Origin: Vibrio proteolyticus NBRC 13287
Lineage (GTDB): Bacteria > Pseudomonadota > Gammaproteobacteria > Enterobacterales > Vibrionaceae
Direction of reading: 5' to 3'
Assembly (NCBI RefSeq): GCF_000467125.1
Contig: NZ_BATJ01000003.1
Location: 186,001 to 250,000, forward strand
DNA length: 64,000 bases
Part shown: positions 9,746-17,127 of the stretch, piece after piece
Layout: each line of letters starts with the position of its first letter
How positions within the stretch are numbered: the first letter of the stretch is position 1
Made by a program: the position numbers and the translations under genes
The notes under the pieces: generated by a model
Told to the model about the DNA's origin: nothing
Seen by the model: only the letters and a program-made list of their open reading frames with translations
Database searches by the model: none

Positions 9746-9991
9746 AACAACGACGAAAAAGTGGTCAATCTGTTTCTCTTTTGCCTAAGCTGTCAGTAAC
9801 CATAAAGGTAGAAGGAATCTCGCTGATCACACTCCTTAACAATCATACGGGTTATTTTTTCGGCAGATTATGGTAAATTGTGCGGCGTTCTGGCAGCCAT
9901 CCTTCGAACCAAGGTTCTGTTCAGCGTCAGGATTGGAGTCTGACATTGGCTTTTTTCAATGACATTTTCAACGACAAAGTACAATAAATTT
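9746..9991. other. Intergenic region upstream of the NlpC/P60 gene
   Basis: Beyond the dgt terminator this stretch holds no coding signal that I can support. A short inverted repeat GAACC-AA-GGTTC lies at about 9907-9918. The promoter of the next gene should be here. No known riboswitch or repeat family was recognised. Confidence 0.4.
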
Positions 9992-10555
9992 ATGAAGTTA
10001 AATCACCTGACTTTTATTCCACTGGCTTTACTGTTAAATGCCTGTGCAAACACACAACCTGAGCAATCCAGCCGGGAATCGTCCAACGCGACGCCTCCAG
10101 CCACCCTGTCGGTTAACAAAACACACACCACGTCACCATCTCTGGCCGAGATTCAAGCGCAAGATACCGAGCAGATGATCGACTATGCACGCGAGTTCCT
10201 TGGCACTAAATATGTGTGGGGTGGTTCATCACCCAAAGGGTTCGACTGTTCCGGCTACATCAAATACGTTTACAACAAGTTTGACATCACGATTCCGCGT
10301 ACCACGGCGGCCTATCCGAGCCTGTATGGTAATAAAGTGTCTCTGAAAGACGCAAAACCAGGTGACCTGATCGTATTCACTGGCACCAATCCAAATATTC
10401 GTAAACCCGGTCATGCCGGCATCATCACCTCCGTCGATGACGGGAAGCTGACGTTTATTCACAGCTCATCATCGAAAAAGCACTTCGGGGTCACTGAAAC
10501 CGATTACTACAAGAGCGGTTATCCGCGCCGGTTTCTTACCGTAGTACGGATGTAA
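9992..10555 (+). CDS. NlpC/P60-family lipoprotein, probable peptidoglycan endopeptidase
   Basis: The 187-residue protein starts with a lipoprotein signal ending in the lipobox LLNAC, so it should be an envelope lipoprotein. A Ser/Thr-rich linker of about 50 residues leads to an NlpC/P60 domain. The catalytic Cys is in GFDCSGYIKYV, the His in GHAGIITSV, and a third polar residue is the His in FIHSSSSKKH. Such enzymes cut the gamma-D-Glu to diaminopimelate link in cell-wall peptides. I chose ATG 9992 because it puts the signal peptide at the N-terminus; an ATG at 9959 would add eleven residues. It resembles E. coli NlpC/Spr, but I do not assign a symbol. Confidence 0.88.
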   Translation: MKLNHLTFIPLALLLNACANTQPEQSSRESSNATPPATLSVNKTHTTSPSLAEIQAQDTEQMIDYAREFLGTKYVWGGSSPKGFDCSGYIKYVYNKFDITIPRTTAAYPSLYGNKVSLKDAKPGDLIVFTGTNPNIRKPGHAGIITSVDDGKLTFIHSSSSKKHFGVTETDYYKSGYPRRFLTVVRM

Positions 10556-10557
10556 AC

Positions 10558-10580
10558 AAGGCGCGTTCAGCGCCTTTTTT
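10558..10580 (+). terminator. Terminator after the NlpC/P60 gene
   Basis: AAGGCGC, loop GTTCA, GCGCC and TTTTTT form a compact intrinsic terminator two bases after the stop. Its 3' half overlaps the end of the convergent AraC-type gene. Confidence 0.8.
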
Positions 10581-11451
10581 CATAGCTACTGGCACGAAAC
10601 TTACGCCGGAATCCGCCCGGCGTCATCTGTTTGTACTTTTTAAACAGACGATTAAAATTCGCCTGATTCACAAAGCCGGATTGCTGCGCAATCACGCTGA
10701 CGGGCCAATCAGAGCGAATCAGTAACGAGCACGCCTTTCCTAAACGAACCTGAGTGATGTACTGATTAACGCCCATCCCCATCATCCGGCGAAAAAAGCG
10801 AGTCAGAGTGCTTTCACTCATGGCCACCACCTGAGCAAGATCCTCCAGCAATAACGATTCAGTATAGCCTTCGTGAATCTGCTCAAGTAACAGGCTCAAT
10901 TGCCGCTGCTCGCGTTGATCCGACTCAACCATCGTGCCCTCCTGCCCGGAACAGAGAAGTTCATATTCACCACAGTGGCTAAGCGCATCGAGTATCTGCA
11001 ATAACAAAGTCAGGCGTCTGGCTGAGGACGCCGACTCCAGCGCAATAAAGTGTGGCAACAACTCGTTGACCAGTTGCGGGGGGAAGTGCAGGCCTCGTGA
11101 CGCATCCGTGGTTAAACGCTGCAGTGCACGGTACTCCGGAAACAGCTGGCACACGGCGTTGACCCACTGCTGATCAAACCACAAGACATACACGGTATGT
11201 GGGTGCTCAGCGTCAAGAACCCGGTTCGACTGCCAGGTATGTGGAATATTAGGCCCCAGTAAAGTCAAATCCGCATCACCATAAGCGGTGATCTGATCAC
11301 CAATGTAACGTTCTCCACAGCTATTGAGTGTCAGAGTCAGCTCATACTCGGGATGGAAGTGCCACTCAAACGGTATCGCCTCCAACCGGCGAATCAACAG
11401 TCGCCAGGAACTGTCGTTGGCATACGCCACTTTTTCAAACTGAGCTTTCAT
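10567..11451 (-). CDS. AraC-family transcriptional regulator
   Basis: The 294-residue protein has an N-terminal cupin-like sensing domain (about residues 15-90, with FEWHFHPEYELTLTL and GPNIPHTW) and a C-terminal AraC/XylS double helix-turn-helix (about 185-290). The second HTH shows the family signature around VIAQQSGFVNQANFNRLFKKY. The start at ATG 11451 gives MKAQFEKVAYANDSSW. It diverges from a dioxygenase-like gene with a 145-base shared control region that carries two direct repeats 21 bp apart. The likely target is therefore the neighbour and possibly itself. The ligand is unknown. Confidence 0.9.
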   Translation of the reverse strand: MKAQFEKVAYANDSSWRLLIRRLEAIPFEWHFHPEYELTLTLNSCGERYIGDQITAYGDADLTLLGPNIPHTWQSNRVLDAEHPHTVYVLWFDQQWVNAVCQLFPEYRALQRLTTDASRGLHFPPQLVNELLPHFIALESASSARRLTLLLQILDALSHCGEYELLCSGQEGTMVESDQREQRQLSLLLEQIHEGYTESLLLEDLAQVVAMSESTLTRFFRRMMGMGVNQYITQVRLGKACSLLIRSDWPVSVIAQQSGFVNQANFNRLFKKYKQMTPGGFRRKFRASSYEKRR

Positions 11452-11480
11452 AAGAAGTACATAGCCACTACAACAGACAC

Positions 11481-11509
11481 AAATATTGACTGGATAGTAC
11501 TAAATATTG
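11481..11509. promoter_or_regulatory. Two direct repeats, candidate AraC-type operator
   Basis: AAATATTG occurs at 11481-11488 and again at 11502-11509, a start-to-start distance of 21 bp, which is two helical turns. The bases after each copy (ACTG and CTGA) are also similar. AraC-family regulators typically bind such direct half-sites on one DNA face. The position between the divergent regulator and dioxygenase genes fits. Binding itself is inference. Confidence 0.5.
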
Positions 11510-11596
11510 CTGATTTTGCATCACTCCGAGAACGCCAAGGTTGCCAAAATGTGAACAAATAACAACAAACCTCTTAGTACCCACCGGGGAGAAAGT

Positions 11597-12562
11597 ATGA
11601 AAAACCGTTATGGATTCGGAGACAATGCGCCAGGCAATAACAGCGTCTCAAACATTCACGATGTTCAACTGCGGGATATCCGTAAAACCTTACCGCTCAA
11701 AACACTGACCGAAGAACAGTTCGCCTTCTGGCAGCACAACGGTTACGTCGTGCTGCCACAAATCATCAGCCCAGAGGCGGTACAACGTAGTCAGGATTTC
11801 TTGTGGGAATTTCAGGAGATGTCGCCAGACGACACCACCACTTGGTATCAGGATCAGCGCCGTGATCATGCCATGGTGGAACTGAATAATTCCGGAATGG
11901 TGGAGTGTTACAACCATCAGGTTTTATGGGATAACCGTCAAAACCCGGATGTGTACCACGCATTTGTTGATATCTGGGATCGGGAAGATTTGTGGGTCAC
12001 CATTGACCGCGCCAACTTAAACCCACCCAACCGTGCTAACCGCGCATTCAGTGGCTTCATCCATTGGGATGCGGATACCTCGCTCACTCCTCTGCCGGTC
12101 AACGTGCAGGGGGTACTGGCCCTGTCAGACACCGATGAGCAAACCGGCGGTTTCCAGTGCGTGCCGGAGCTTTACCGTCAATTAGAGCGCTGGCGTGAGA
12201 CTCAGCCGGCCGATCGCGATCCGTATGTACCGGATCTGGCGGGTTTTGAGGCTGAATTTATAGCGATGAAAGCCGGCGACTTATTAATTTTCAACAGTTT
12301 GCTTCCTCACGGCATTCGTCCAAACCAGTCAGATCGGGTACGCATGGCACAGTACATTTCGATGGTGCCAGCCGAAGAAACTCACGCCACGATCCGCCAA
12401 TGGCGGATTCAGTCCTGGCAGGATCGTCTCCCGCCAGAAGGCTTTGCCTTTCCGGGTGACCCACGCAACTGGGAACAGACTCGCTACCCAAGAGCAGAGC
12501 TGAGTGTGCTGGGAGAAAAATTACTCGGTAAGCGCGACTGGTCGCTGGTGCACAAAGTATAA
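11597..12562 (+). CDS. Phytanoyl-CoA dioxygenase (PhyH) family protein
   Basis: The 321-residue protein belongs to the PhyH-type Fe(II)/2-oxoglutarate oxygenases. The iron triad is visible as HWD in FIHWDADTSL (HxD) and a distal His in LLPHGIRPNQSDR. The following Arg in VRMAQYISM is the expected 2-oxoglutarate anchor. The N-terminal TEEQFAFWQHNGYVVLPQ is the usual PhyH opening. The start is ATG 11597 with GGGGAGAAAGT upstream. The substrate is unknown; relatives hydroxylate lipids, ectoine or small natural products. A dedicated AraC-type regulator diverges from it, suggesting inducible metabolism of a specific compound. Confidence 0.87.
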   Translation: MKNRYGFGDNAPGNNSVSNIHDVQLRDIRKTLPLKTLTEEQFAFWQHNGYVVLPQIISPEAVQRSQDFLWEFQEMSPDDTTTWYQDQRRDHAMVELNNSGMVECYNHQVLWDNRQNPDVYHAFVDIWDREDLWVTIDRANLNPPNRANRAFSGFIHWDADTSLTPLPVNVQGVLALSDTDEQTGGFQCVPELYRQLERWRETQPADRDPYVPDLAGFEAEFIAMKAGDLLIFNSLLPHGIRPNQSDRVRMAQYISMVPAEETHATIRQWRIQSWQDRLPPEGFAFPGDPRNWEQTRYPRAELSVLGEKLLGKRDWSLVHKV

Positions 12563-12570
12563 TGCAGATG

Positions 12571-12593
12571 AAAACGGGGCTGATTCAGCCCCG
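12571..12593 (-). terminator. Terminator at the convergent phyH/deaminase junction
   Basis: CGGGGCTGATTCAGCCCCG is a perfect hairpin. Read on the minus strand it is followed by TTTTC, so it best serves the deaminase gene. The plus-strand T-run is poor. Confidence 0.6.
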
Positions 12594-12610
12594 CTTGTAT
12601 CGCATTTTTC

Positions 12611-13627
12611 TTAAGCGCTCGTCTGACGGACAAAATCATGCACCTGCTCAGCCAGCCTCTGTTTGTGTGCATCATCGATAAAACTGGCTTCAATGGCGTT
12701 CAGGGTAAATTGCGCCAGCTCTTGTGGCGTCATCGTATGGCTGTCGGCCACCGCCTGAAAATTATCCGTCATGTAACCACCAAAGTAAGCCGGGTCATCC
12801 GAGTTGATCGTCACGCACACATTCTGGCGCAACAGGTCGACAATGTTATGTTGATCCATAGTGTCAAACACCTTCAACTTAGTGTTTGAGAGTGGGCACA
12901 CCGTCAGTGGCACCCGGCTTTTCGCCAGATCGCCCACCAGCGCCTGATCATCCACACAACGCACCCCGTGATCGATGCGCGAAATTTTCAGCAGATCGAG
13001 GCTGTTATGGATATTTTCAACCGGCCCTTCTTCTCCGGCATGGGCAACCGTCAGGAAACCATGACGAATCGCTTCCTGAAATACGCGCTCAAATTTCTCT
13101 GGCGGATGCCCCAATTCAGACGAATCGAGACCGATACCAACGATTTTGTCCTTGTGCGGTAAAGCCATCCGCAAAGTCTCAAACGCACTGTCTTCATCCA
13201 AATGACGCAAAAAACACATGATGATTTGACTGCTGATCCCCAATTGTTCGTGACCATCACGTAGCGCCCGCTCAATCCCATTGATCACGGTTTCAAACGC
13301 AATTCCACGTTCGGTATGCGTTTGCGGGTCAAAAAAGATTTCGGTATGAATGACGTTATCGGCCTGACAACGCAACAGGTACGCCCAGGTCAGATCGTAA
13401 AAGTCTTGTTCATGAACAAGGACATTCGCTCCCTGATAATAGATATCAAGAAACGATTGCAGATTGGTAAACTGGTACGCTGCCCGCACATCTTGTGGTG
13501 TTTTAAAAGGCAGGTCAATCTGGTTACGTTGCGCCAGGTTGAACATCATCTCGGGCTCTAACGTCCCTTCAATGTGCAAGTGCAGTTCAACCTTCGGCAG
13601 TTGCTGGATAAAATTGGTCTGGTTCAC
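12611..13627 (-). CDS. add: Adenine/adenosine deaminase, adenine-deaminase subgroup
   Basis: The 338-residue amidohydrolase deaminates a purine, forming hypoxanthine or inosine. Metal and catalytic residues are visible: HLHIEGT (HxH), HAGEEGP with catalytic Glu, the His in IDHGVRC and the DD in [10 protein letters not shown]. Segments such as [22 protein letters not shown] and CPLSNTKL match the Pseudomonas-type adenine deaminases rather than E. coli Add. Such Vibrio genes are usually named add. The start is GTG 13627 ([12 protein letters not shown]) with GGAG eight bases upstream; an in-frame TTG at 13645 lacks support. An adenine-type riboswitch lies upstream. Confidence 0.9.
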   Translation of the reverse strand: MNQTNFIQQLPKVELHLHIEGTLEPEMMFNLAQRNQIDLPFKTPQDVRAAYQFTNLQSFLDIYYQGANVLVHEQDFYDLTWAYLLRCQADNVIHTEIFFDPQTHTERGIAFETVINGIERALRDGHEQLGISSQIIMCFLRHLDEDSAFETLRMALPHKDKIVGIGLDSSELGHPPEKFERVFQEAIRHGFLTVAHAGEEGPVENIHNSLDLLKISRIDHGVRCVDDQALVGDLAKSRVPLTVCPLSNTKLKVFDTMDQHNIVDLLRQNVCVTINSDDPAYFGGYMTDNFQAVADSHTMTPQELAQFTLNAIEASFIDDAHKQRLAEQVHDFVRQTSA

Positions 13628-13631
13628 GCTT

Positions 13632-13718
13632 GTATCTCCATTCAATGAATTTCAACAAACGCCTTTCTCTCGCCTAAATATTCACGATATACAAAGAGAA
13701 AAGCGCTATGCACTTTCT
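13632..13718 (-). promoter_or_regulatory. Expression platform of the adenine riboswitch
   Basis: Directly after the aptamer the minus strand reads AAGAGAAAGTGC, ATA, GCGCTTTTCTCTT, a strong hairpin. Its 5' arm shares the AAG of the P1 3' strand, so P1 and this hairpin could exclude each other. A GAGAGAAAG further on could pair with the same CTTTTCTCT arm. The ribosome site GGAG lies at the end of the region. No T-run is present, so translational control is more likely than termination. The switching model is inference. Confidence 0.5.
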
Positions 13719-13785
13719 CTTCGTAATCTGGAATTTACGGCTCCAGGTAGAGACCCTCACTCCTTATCAGTGAGGTTATACGAAG
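13719..13785 (-). ncRNA. Purine (adenine-type) riboswitch aptamer
   Basis: On the minus strand this 67-base element has all parts of the purine aptamer. P1 is CTTCGTA/TACGAAG, P2 is CCTCACT/AGTGAGG with loop GATAAGG, J2/3 is GTCTCTACC, and P3 is TGGAG/TTCCA with loop CCGTAAA. The J3/1 base that pairs with the ligand is T (GATTACG), where guanine-binding versions have C, so adenine is the predicted ligand. Two positions differ from the usual consensus: GATAAGG instead of GATATGG in L2, and GTCTCTACC instead of GTTTCTACC in J2/3. The downstream gene is an adenine-type deaminase, as in V. vulnificus add. Confidence 0.93.
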
Positions 13786-13909
13786 CATCGGCCTTGGCTC
13801 ACCTGAGGTGGCTAACCGATTGCGCGCCATTATAGCCATACAAGAACCACAATGCCAACAGGCCCAAACCCATTGAGTAGCAGCTTACTCCTCAGTATAG
13901 GCCAAGTGT

Positions 13910-14515
13910 CTATTTCGCATAATTTTTCTCAAAGACTCCGGCAGGCATCTGAGCTATCTGGAATTCAACCATCTGTTCAAAAGCACTCACCAAAGGCAAG
14001 AAATCCCTATCCGGCTCCAGCAGAGTCAACAGATGATACCCGGCCTCAACCGTCGACAAGCTGTTATCACTCGGCGCTTTGCGGATACGGTAGTTGCCTT
14101 TAAGGCCAGTAGGCAGATGCAGCCCTGGCAACGCCTGCAAGTTAGCCGATAACTGATACATTTTGTACGCTTTTTTCCAGGTACCATCAAGCAGGATCAC
14201 CCGCACTTTATCCACCACAGGATCGATCGGTATTTGGGTAACAAGTTGAGAGACATCGCTGGGATACAACACGAAGTTGCGGCTATCTGGCTCGCTGAGC
14301 AAGCGGTTTAATTCGGTATGCGCAGAAAAGTCTTCACCGATAAAATGGTGACTGCTTGGCAACGATAAACTTAAAATACGTGCCGTACCCATGGGTTTAT
14401 GTTGCTCACTGGGGTGCTGAAGGATGACCAGTTCAACATTCGATGGTAGGCTCTCTATCCATTCGCATATGCACGCTTTACGCGATTTACCACACTCTGA
14501 ACAATATCGGGACAT
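13910..14515 (-). CDS. tapT: DTW-domain tRNA-uridine aminocarboxypropyltransferase
   Basis: The 201-residue protein has the DTW fold of enzymes that add the aminocarboxypropyl group from S-adenosylmethionine to uridine in tRNA. The N-terminal zinc-knuckle-like CSECGKSRKACIC supplies four Cys. The name-giving motif appears as LLDGTWKKAYKM, with DGTW in place of DTW. The C-terminal YRIRKAPSDNSLSTVEA stretch is also conserved in the family. Its ATG at 14515 is only three bases from the start codon of the divergent rhombosortase. Vibrios may have more than one DTW paralogue, so the exact tapT equivalence is probable rather than certain. Confidence 0.82.
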   Translation of the reverse strand: MSRYCSECGKSRKACICEWIESLPSNVELVILQHPSEQHKPMGTARILSLSLPSSHHFIGEDFSAHTELNRLLSEPDSRNFVLYPSDVSQLVTQIPIDPVVDKVRVILLDGTWKKAYKMYQLSANLQALPGLHLPTGLKGNYRIRKAPSDNSLSTVEAGYHLLTLLEPDRDFLPLVSAFEQMVEFQIAQMPAGVFEKNYAK

Positions 14516-14518
14516 AAC

Positions 14519-15076
14519 GTGAATCTGTACCTGTTACTATCTGTTATCAGTTTACTCTGCCTTGGGTTGCAATTTGAACCTCTGCAGTCGGGCATGGCCT
14601 GGACCAGCGCCGGCATTCAACATGGCCAGTGGTGGCGCATCCTAACAGGAAACTTTACCCACACCAACTTTGCGCACCTGGCAATGAACCTCGCCGGATT
14701 ATGGGTCATCAGCTACATTTTCCGCCCTGCAACACGCCAGCTTATGACCGCTCTGTTGTTTATCGGGATGGTCGTGGGCGTGTCCAACCTGTTTAGCGAG
14801 ATGACCAGTTACGTTGGCCTGTCCGGTGTGCTGCATGGTGTGTTTGCCTGTTTCGCGCTGAGCGAGGCGCTTAACGGTCGACGCAGCAGTTGGCTACTGG
14901 TCTTGGGTGTAATGGCGAAAGTTGTCTGGGAACACACTGTCGGCCCATCCGAAGAAACCAGCGCCTTGATTGGTGCCAGGGTAGCAATTGAAGCCCATCT
15001 GGCCGGCATGCTGGGCGGCATCGCACTGGCACTGGCTACCTACATTCTTTCCCGTTCGCCACAAAAAAACGCCTGA
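14519..15076 (+). CDS. rrtA: Rhombosortase (rhomboid-family intramembrane serine protease)
   Basis: The 185-residue membrane protein has about six predicted helices and rhomboid catalytic motifs: Ser in GLSGVLHG and His in IEAHLAGMLGG. The short size and the WWRILTGNFTHTNFAHLAMNL segment place it with rhombosortases, which process proteins that carry a GlyGly-CTERM tail in Vibrio. The start is GTG, preceded by CGGGACATAAC (GGGA site). No GlyGly-CTERM substrate is encoded in this window, so its targets must be elsewhere. An intrinsic terminator overlaps the stop codon. Confidence 0.88.
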   Translation: MNLYLLLSVISLLCLGLQFEPLQSGMAWTSAGIQHGQWWRILTGNFTHTNFAHLAMNLAGLWVISYIFRPATRQLMTALLFIGMVVGVSNLFSEMTSYVGLSGVLHGVFACFALSEALNGRRSSWLLVLGVMAKVVWEHTVGPSEETSALIGARVAIEAHLAGMLGGIALALATYILSRSPQKNA

Positions 15077-15094
15077 CTGAGTCAGGCGTTTTTT
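15064..15094. terminator. Bidirectional terminator between rrtA and sohB
   Basis: AAAAAACGCCTGAC, TGA, GTCAGGCGTTTTTT is a perfect symmetric stem with A and T runs on both sides. It serves the convergent rrtA and sohB genes and includes the rrtA stop codon. Confidence 0.9.
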
Positions 15095-15104
15095 ATCCAT
15101 CGCG

Positions 15105-16166
15105 TCAGACTATCGGCCGCTGACCACGATTGATCAGTTTGAGTAGAACACTGTCCGCCGCTTCCCCGGCCACGCCCGCCAGTTTCTCGGTCAGCTTTTT
15201 CTTCTGCACATAACGAACCTGCAAAACGGTCTTATTCTGACAGGCATCAACCACCAGATCGTCGGAAGTCCGAATCTCATCCACCAGCCCCAGGGCTTTC
15301 GCCTGGGTACCGAACCAGTGTTCCCCGGTTGCCACACTGTCCAGATCCAGCTCAGGACGGTGCTCACGGATGAAGTCTTTGAACAGGCCGTGGGTTTCTT
15401 CCAGTTCCTGTTTAAACTTGTCTCGCGCCTTATCGGTATTCTCACCGAACATGGTCAGCGTTCGTTTGTATTCACCCGCGGTCAATTGTTCAAACTCAAT
15501 GTTATGTTTTTTCAACAGCTTATTGAAGTTTGGCAACTGAGCGATGACCCCAATGGAGCCCACAATCGCAAACGGAGCGGACACGATCTTGTCGCCAATG
15601 CACGCCATCATATAACCACCGCTGGCGGCCACTTTATCGACAGAAATCGTCAGTGGCAAACCGGCCGCTTTAAGGCGATCCAGCTGTGAGGAAGCCAGGC
15701 CGTAACCGTGTACCATGCCCCCGCCAGACTCCAGTCTCAACAGCACTTCATCCCCGTCACGGGCAACAGCCAGAATCGCCGTAACTTCTTCACGCAGCGA
15801 CGCCACTTCTTTGGCATCAATACTGCCGTGGAAATCCAGCACAAACAGATGTGGTTCACGCTTACTGTCCAGCGTCCCCTCTTTGGCTGCTTGTTTAATG
15901 GCTTTCTCCCGGGATTTGTTCTTCTCTTTTTCGCTTTTCTTTTCCGCTTTATCACGCGCTTTAATAAACGCATCATCGTGCAGGTGGTGTTCCAACTGCT
16001 CCACGGTGTCTTTGTGTTGCTCGGTCAGGTTCACAATCTCCAGTTCCCCTTTCGCCGCACCACTTTTACTGTTCACTGCTTTGGCTATGACTAAAATCGC
16101 AATGATCGCGACCACAACGGTGGCAATCTTGGCCAAAAACAGGCCGTAGTCCAACAAAAATTCCAA
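15105..16166 (-). CDS. sohB: SohB, inner-membrane serine protease of the S49 family
   Basis: The 353-residue protein has an N-terminal membrane helix (about residues 7-30), a Lys/Glu-rich coiled stretch (about 75-100) and an S49 peptidase domain. The nucleophile Ser lies in VAASGGYMMAC and the general-base Lys in AGEYKRTLTMF. It is thought to act as a periplasmic-side protease. The chosen start is TTG 16166 (LEFLLDYGLFLAK), because GAGGAT lies about eight bases upstream and the N-terminus then matches E. coli SohB. A GTG at 16181 would add five residues. Confidence 0.92.
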   Translation of the reverse strand: MEFLLDYGLFLAKIATVVVAIIAILVIAKAVNSKSGAAKGELEIVNLTEQHKDTVEQLEHHLHDDAFIKARDKAEKKSEKEKNKSREKAIKQAAKEGTLDSKREPHLFVLDFHGSIDAKEVASLREEVTAILAVARDGDEVLLRLESGGGMVHGYGLASSQLDRLKAAGLPLTISVDKVAASGGYMMACIGDKIVSAPFAIVGSIGVIAQLPNFNKLLKKHNIEFEQLTAGEYKRTLTMFGENTDKARDKFKQELEETHGLFKDFIREHRPELDLDSVATGEHWFGTQAKALGLVDEIRTSDDLVVDACQNKTVLQVRYVQKKKLTEKLAGVAGEAADSVLLKLINRGQRPIV

Positions 16167-16254
16167 TGCTAATATCCTCACATGTGCGAATTGGTGTATT
16201 GTAACCGTCTTGTCACGAAGACTTAAAGTAGAACATACAATAAGGATGCTCCCC

Positions 16255-16998
16255 GTGAATTATTCCGTTTCCTCAGATGCCCTGAAAGATAAAGTCATTC
16301 TGGTTACCGGCGCTGGTGCCGGGATCGGTAAACAAGCCGCTCTCAGTTACGCAGAGCACGGTGCGACCGTGATTCTGCTGGGTCGTACCGTCAAAAAACT
16401 CGAAGAGACGTACGACGAAATTGAAGCGGCGGGCTACCCTCAGCCTGCCATTATTCCTCTGGACATGAAAGGGGCAAGCAAGCAGCACTACCTCGACATG
16501 GCAGACACCATCGAGCAACAGTTCGGTCGTCTGGACGGCATACTGCATAATGCCAGTATTCTGGGTGTGATCAGCCCCTTTGACCAAATTGGTGAAGACA
16601 CTTTCGACGATGTGATGCAGATCAATGTCAAAGCGCAGTTCATGATGACTCAGGCTCTGCTGCCGCAGCTGCATAAATCTCAAGATGCGCGCATCGTCTT
16701 TACCAGCTCCACCGTTGGTCATGTCGGCCGTGCATTCTGGGGAACTTACGCCATCTCGAAGTTTGCGACAGAAGGCATGATGCAAGTGCTGGCGGATGAA
16801 CTGAGTGATACCGCAATTCGGGTCAATGCGATTAATCCGGGCGGAACCCGTACCGGCATGCGCGCGAAAGCCTTCCCGGCGGAAGACGCGCAGTTACTCA
16901 AAACGCCGAAGGACATCATGCCGCTGTATTTGTACCTGATGGCTCCGGAAGGCAAAGACGTCAACGGCCAGTGCATGGACGCTCAGCCAAAAAAATAA
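16255..16998 (+). CDS. YciK-family short-chain dehydrogenase
   Basis: The 247-residue Rossmann-fold oxidoreductase shows the cofactor motif TGAGAGIGK, the NAS variant of the NNAG motif in LHNASILG, catalytic Ser in FTSSTVG and YAISK (YxxxK). The C-terminal INPGGTRTGMRA and DIMPLYLYLMAP segments match E. coli YciK closely. The natural substrate of YciK is unsettled, so no reaction is given. The start is GTG 16255 with AAGGA nine bases upstream. An ATG at 16246 would sit too near the ribosome site. It diverges from sohB, 88 bases away. Confidence 0.9.
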   Translation: MNYSVSSDALKDKVILVTGAGAGIGKQAALSYAEHGATVILLGRTVKKLEETYDEIEAAGYPQPAIIPLDMKGASKQHYLDMADTIEQQFGRLDGILHNASILGVISPFDQIGEDTFDDVMQINVKAQFMMTQALLPQLHKSQDARIVFTSSTVGHVGRAFWGTYAISKFATEGMMQVLADELSDTAIRVNAINPGGTRTGMRAKAFPAEDAQLLKTPKDIMPLYLYLMAPEGKDVNGQCMDAQPKK

Positions 16999-17021
16999 TC
17001 CTCTGAATTTTTCGTACACTC

Positions 17022-17053
17022 AACGCCTTGCTGTTTTCAGCAAGGCGTTTTTC
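17022..17053 (+). terminator. Terminator after the YciK-like gene
   Basis: AACGCCTTGCTG, loop TTTT, CAGCAAGGCGTTTTT forms a strong intrinsic terminator. Confidence 0.88.
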
Positions 17054-17075
17054 ATTTTACCGAACCACATTTTGC

Positions 17076-17103
17076 TTGCAGGTCCAACGGGAACATTTAT
17101 ACT
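17076..17103 (+). promoter_or_regulatory. Predicted sigma-70 promoter of imuA
   Basis: A -35 like TTGCAG (17076-17081) is followed after 16 bp by the -10 TATACT (17098-17103). The -10 overlaps the LexA box, so repressor and RNA polymerase would compete. Confidence 0.6.
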
Positions 17104-17117
17104 GTACATATATACAG
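17102..17117 (+). promoter_or_regulatory. LexA operator (SOS box)
   Basis: CTGTACATATATACAG is a perfect CTGT-N8-ACAG site with an alternating AT core. It lies 10 bp before the imuA start and overlaps the predicted -10, consistent with SOS control of imuA-imuB-dnaE2. Confidence 0.92.
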
Positions 17118-17127
17118 GTAAATAATT

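Noticed and set aside
13719..13785. Guanine or 2'-deoxyguanosine riboswitch
   Set aside because: The ligand-pairing base in J3/1 is T rather than C, which selects adenine.
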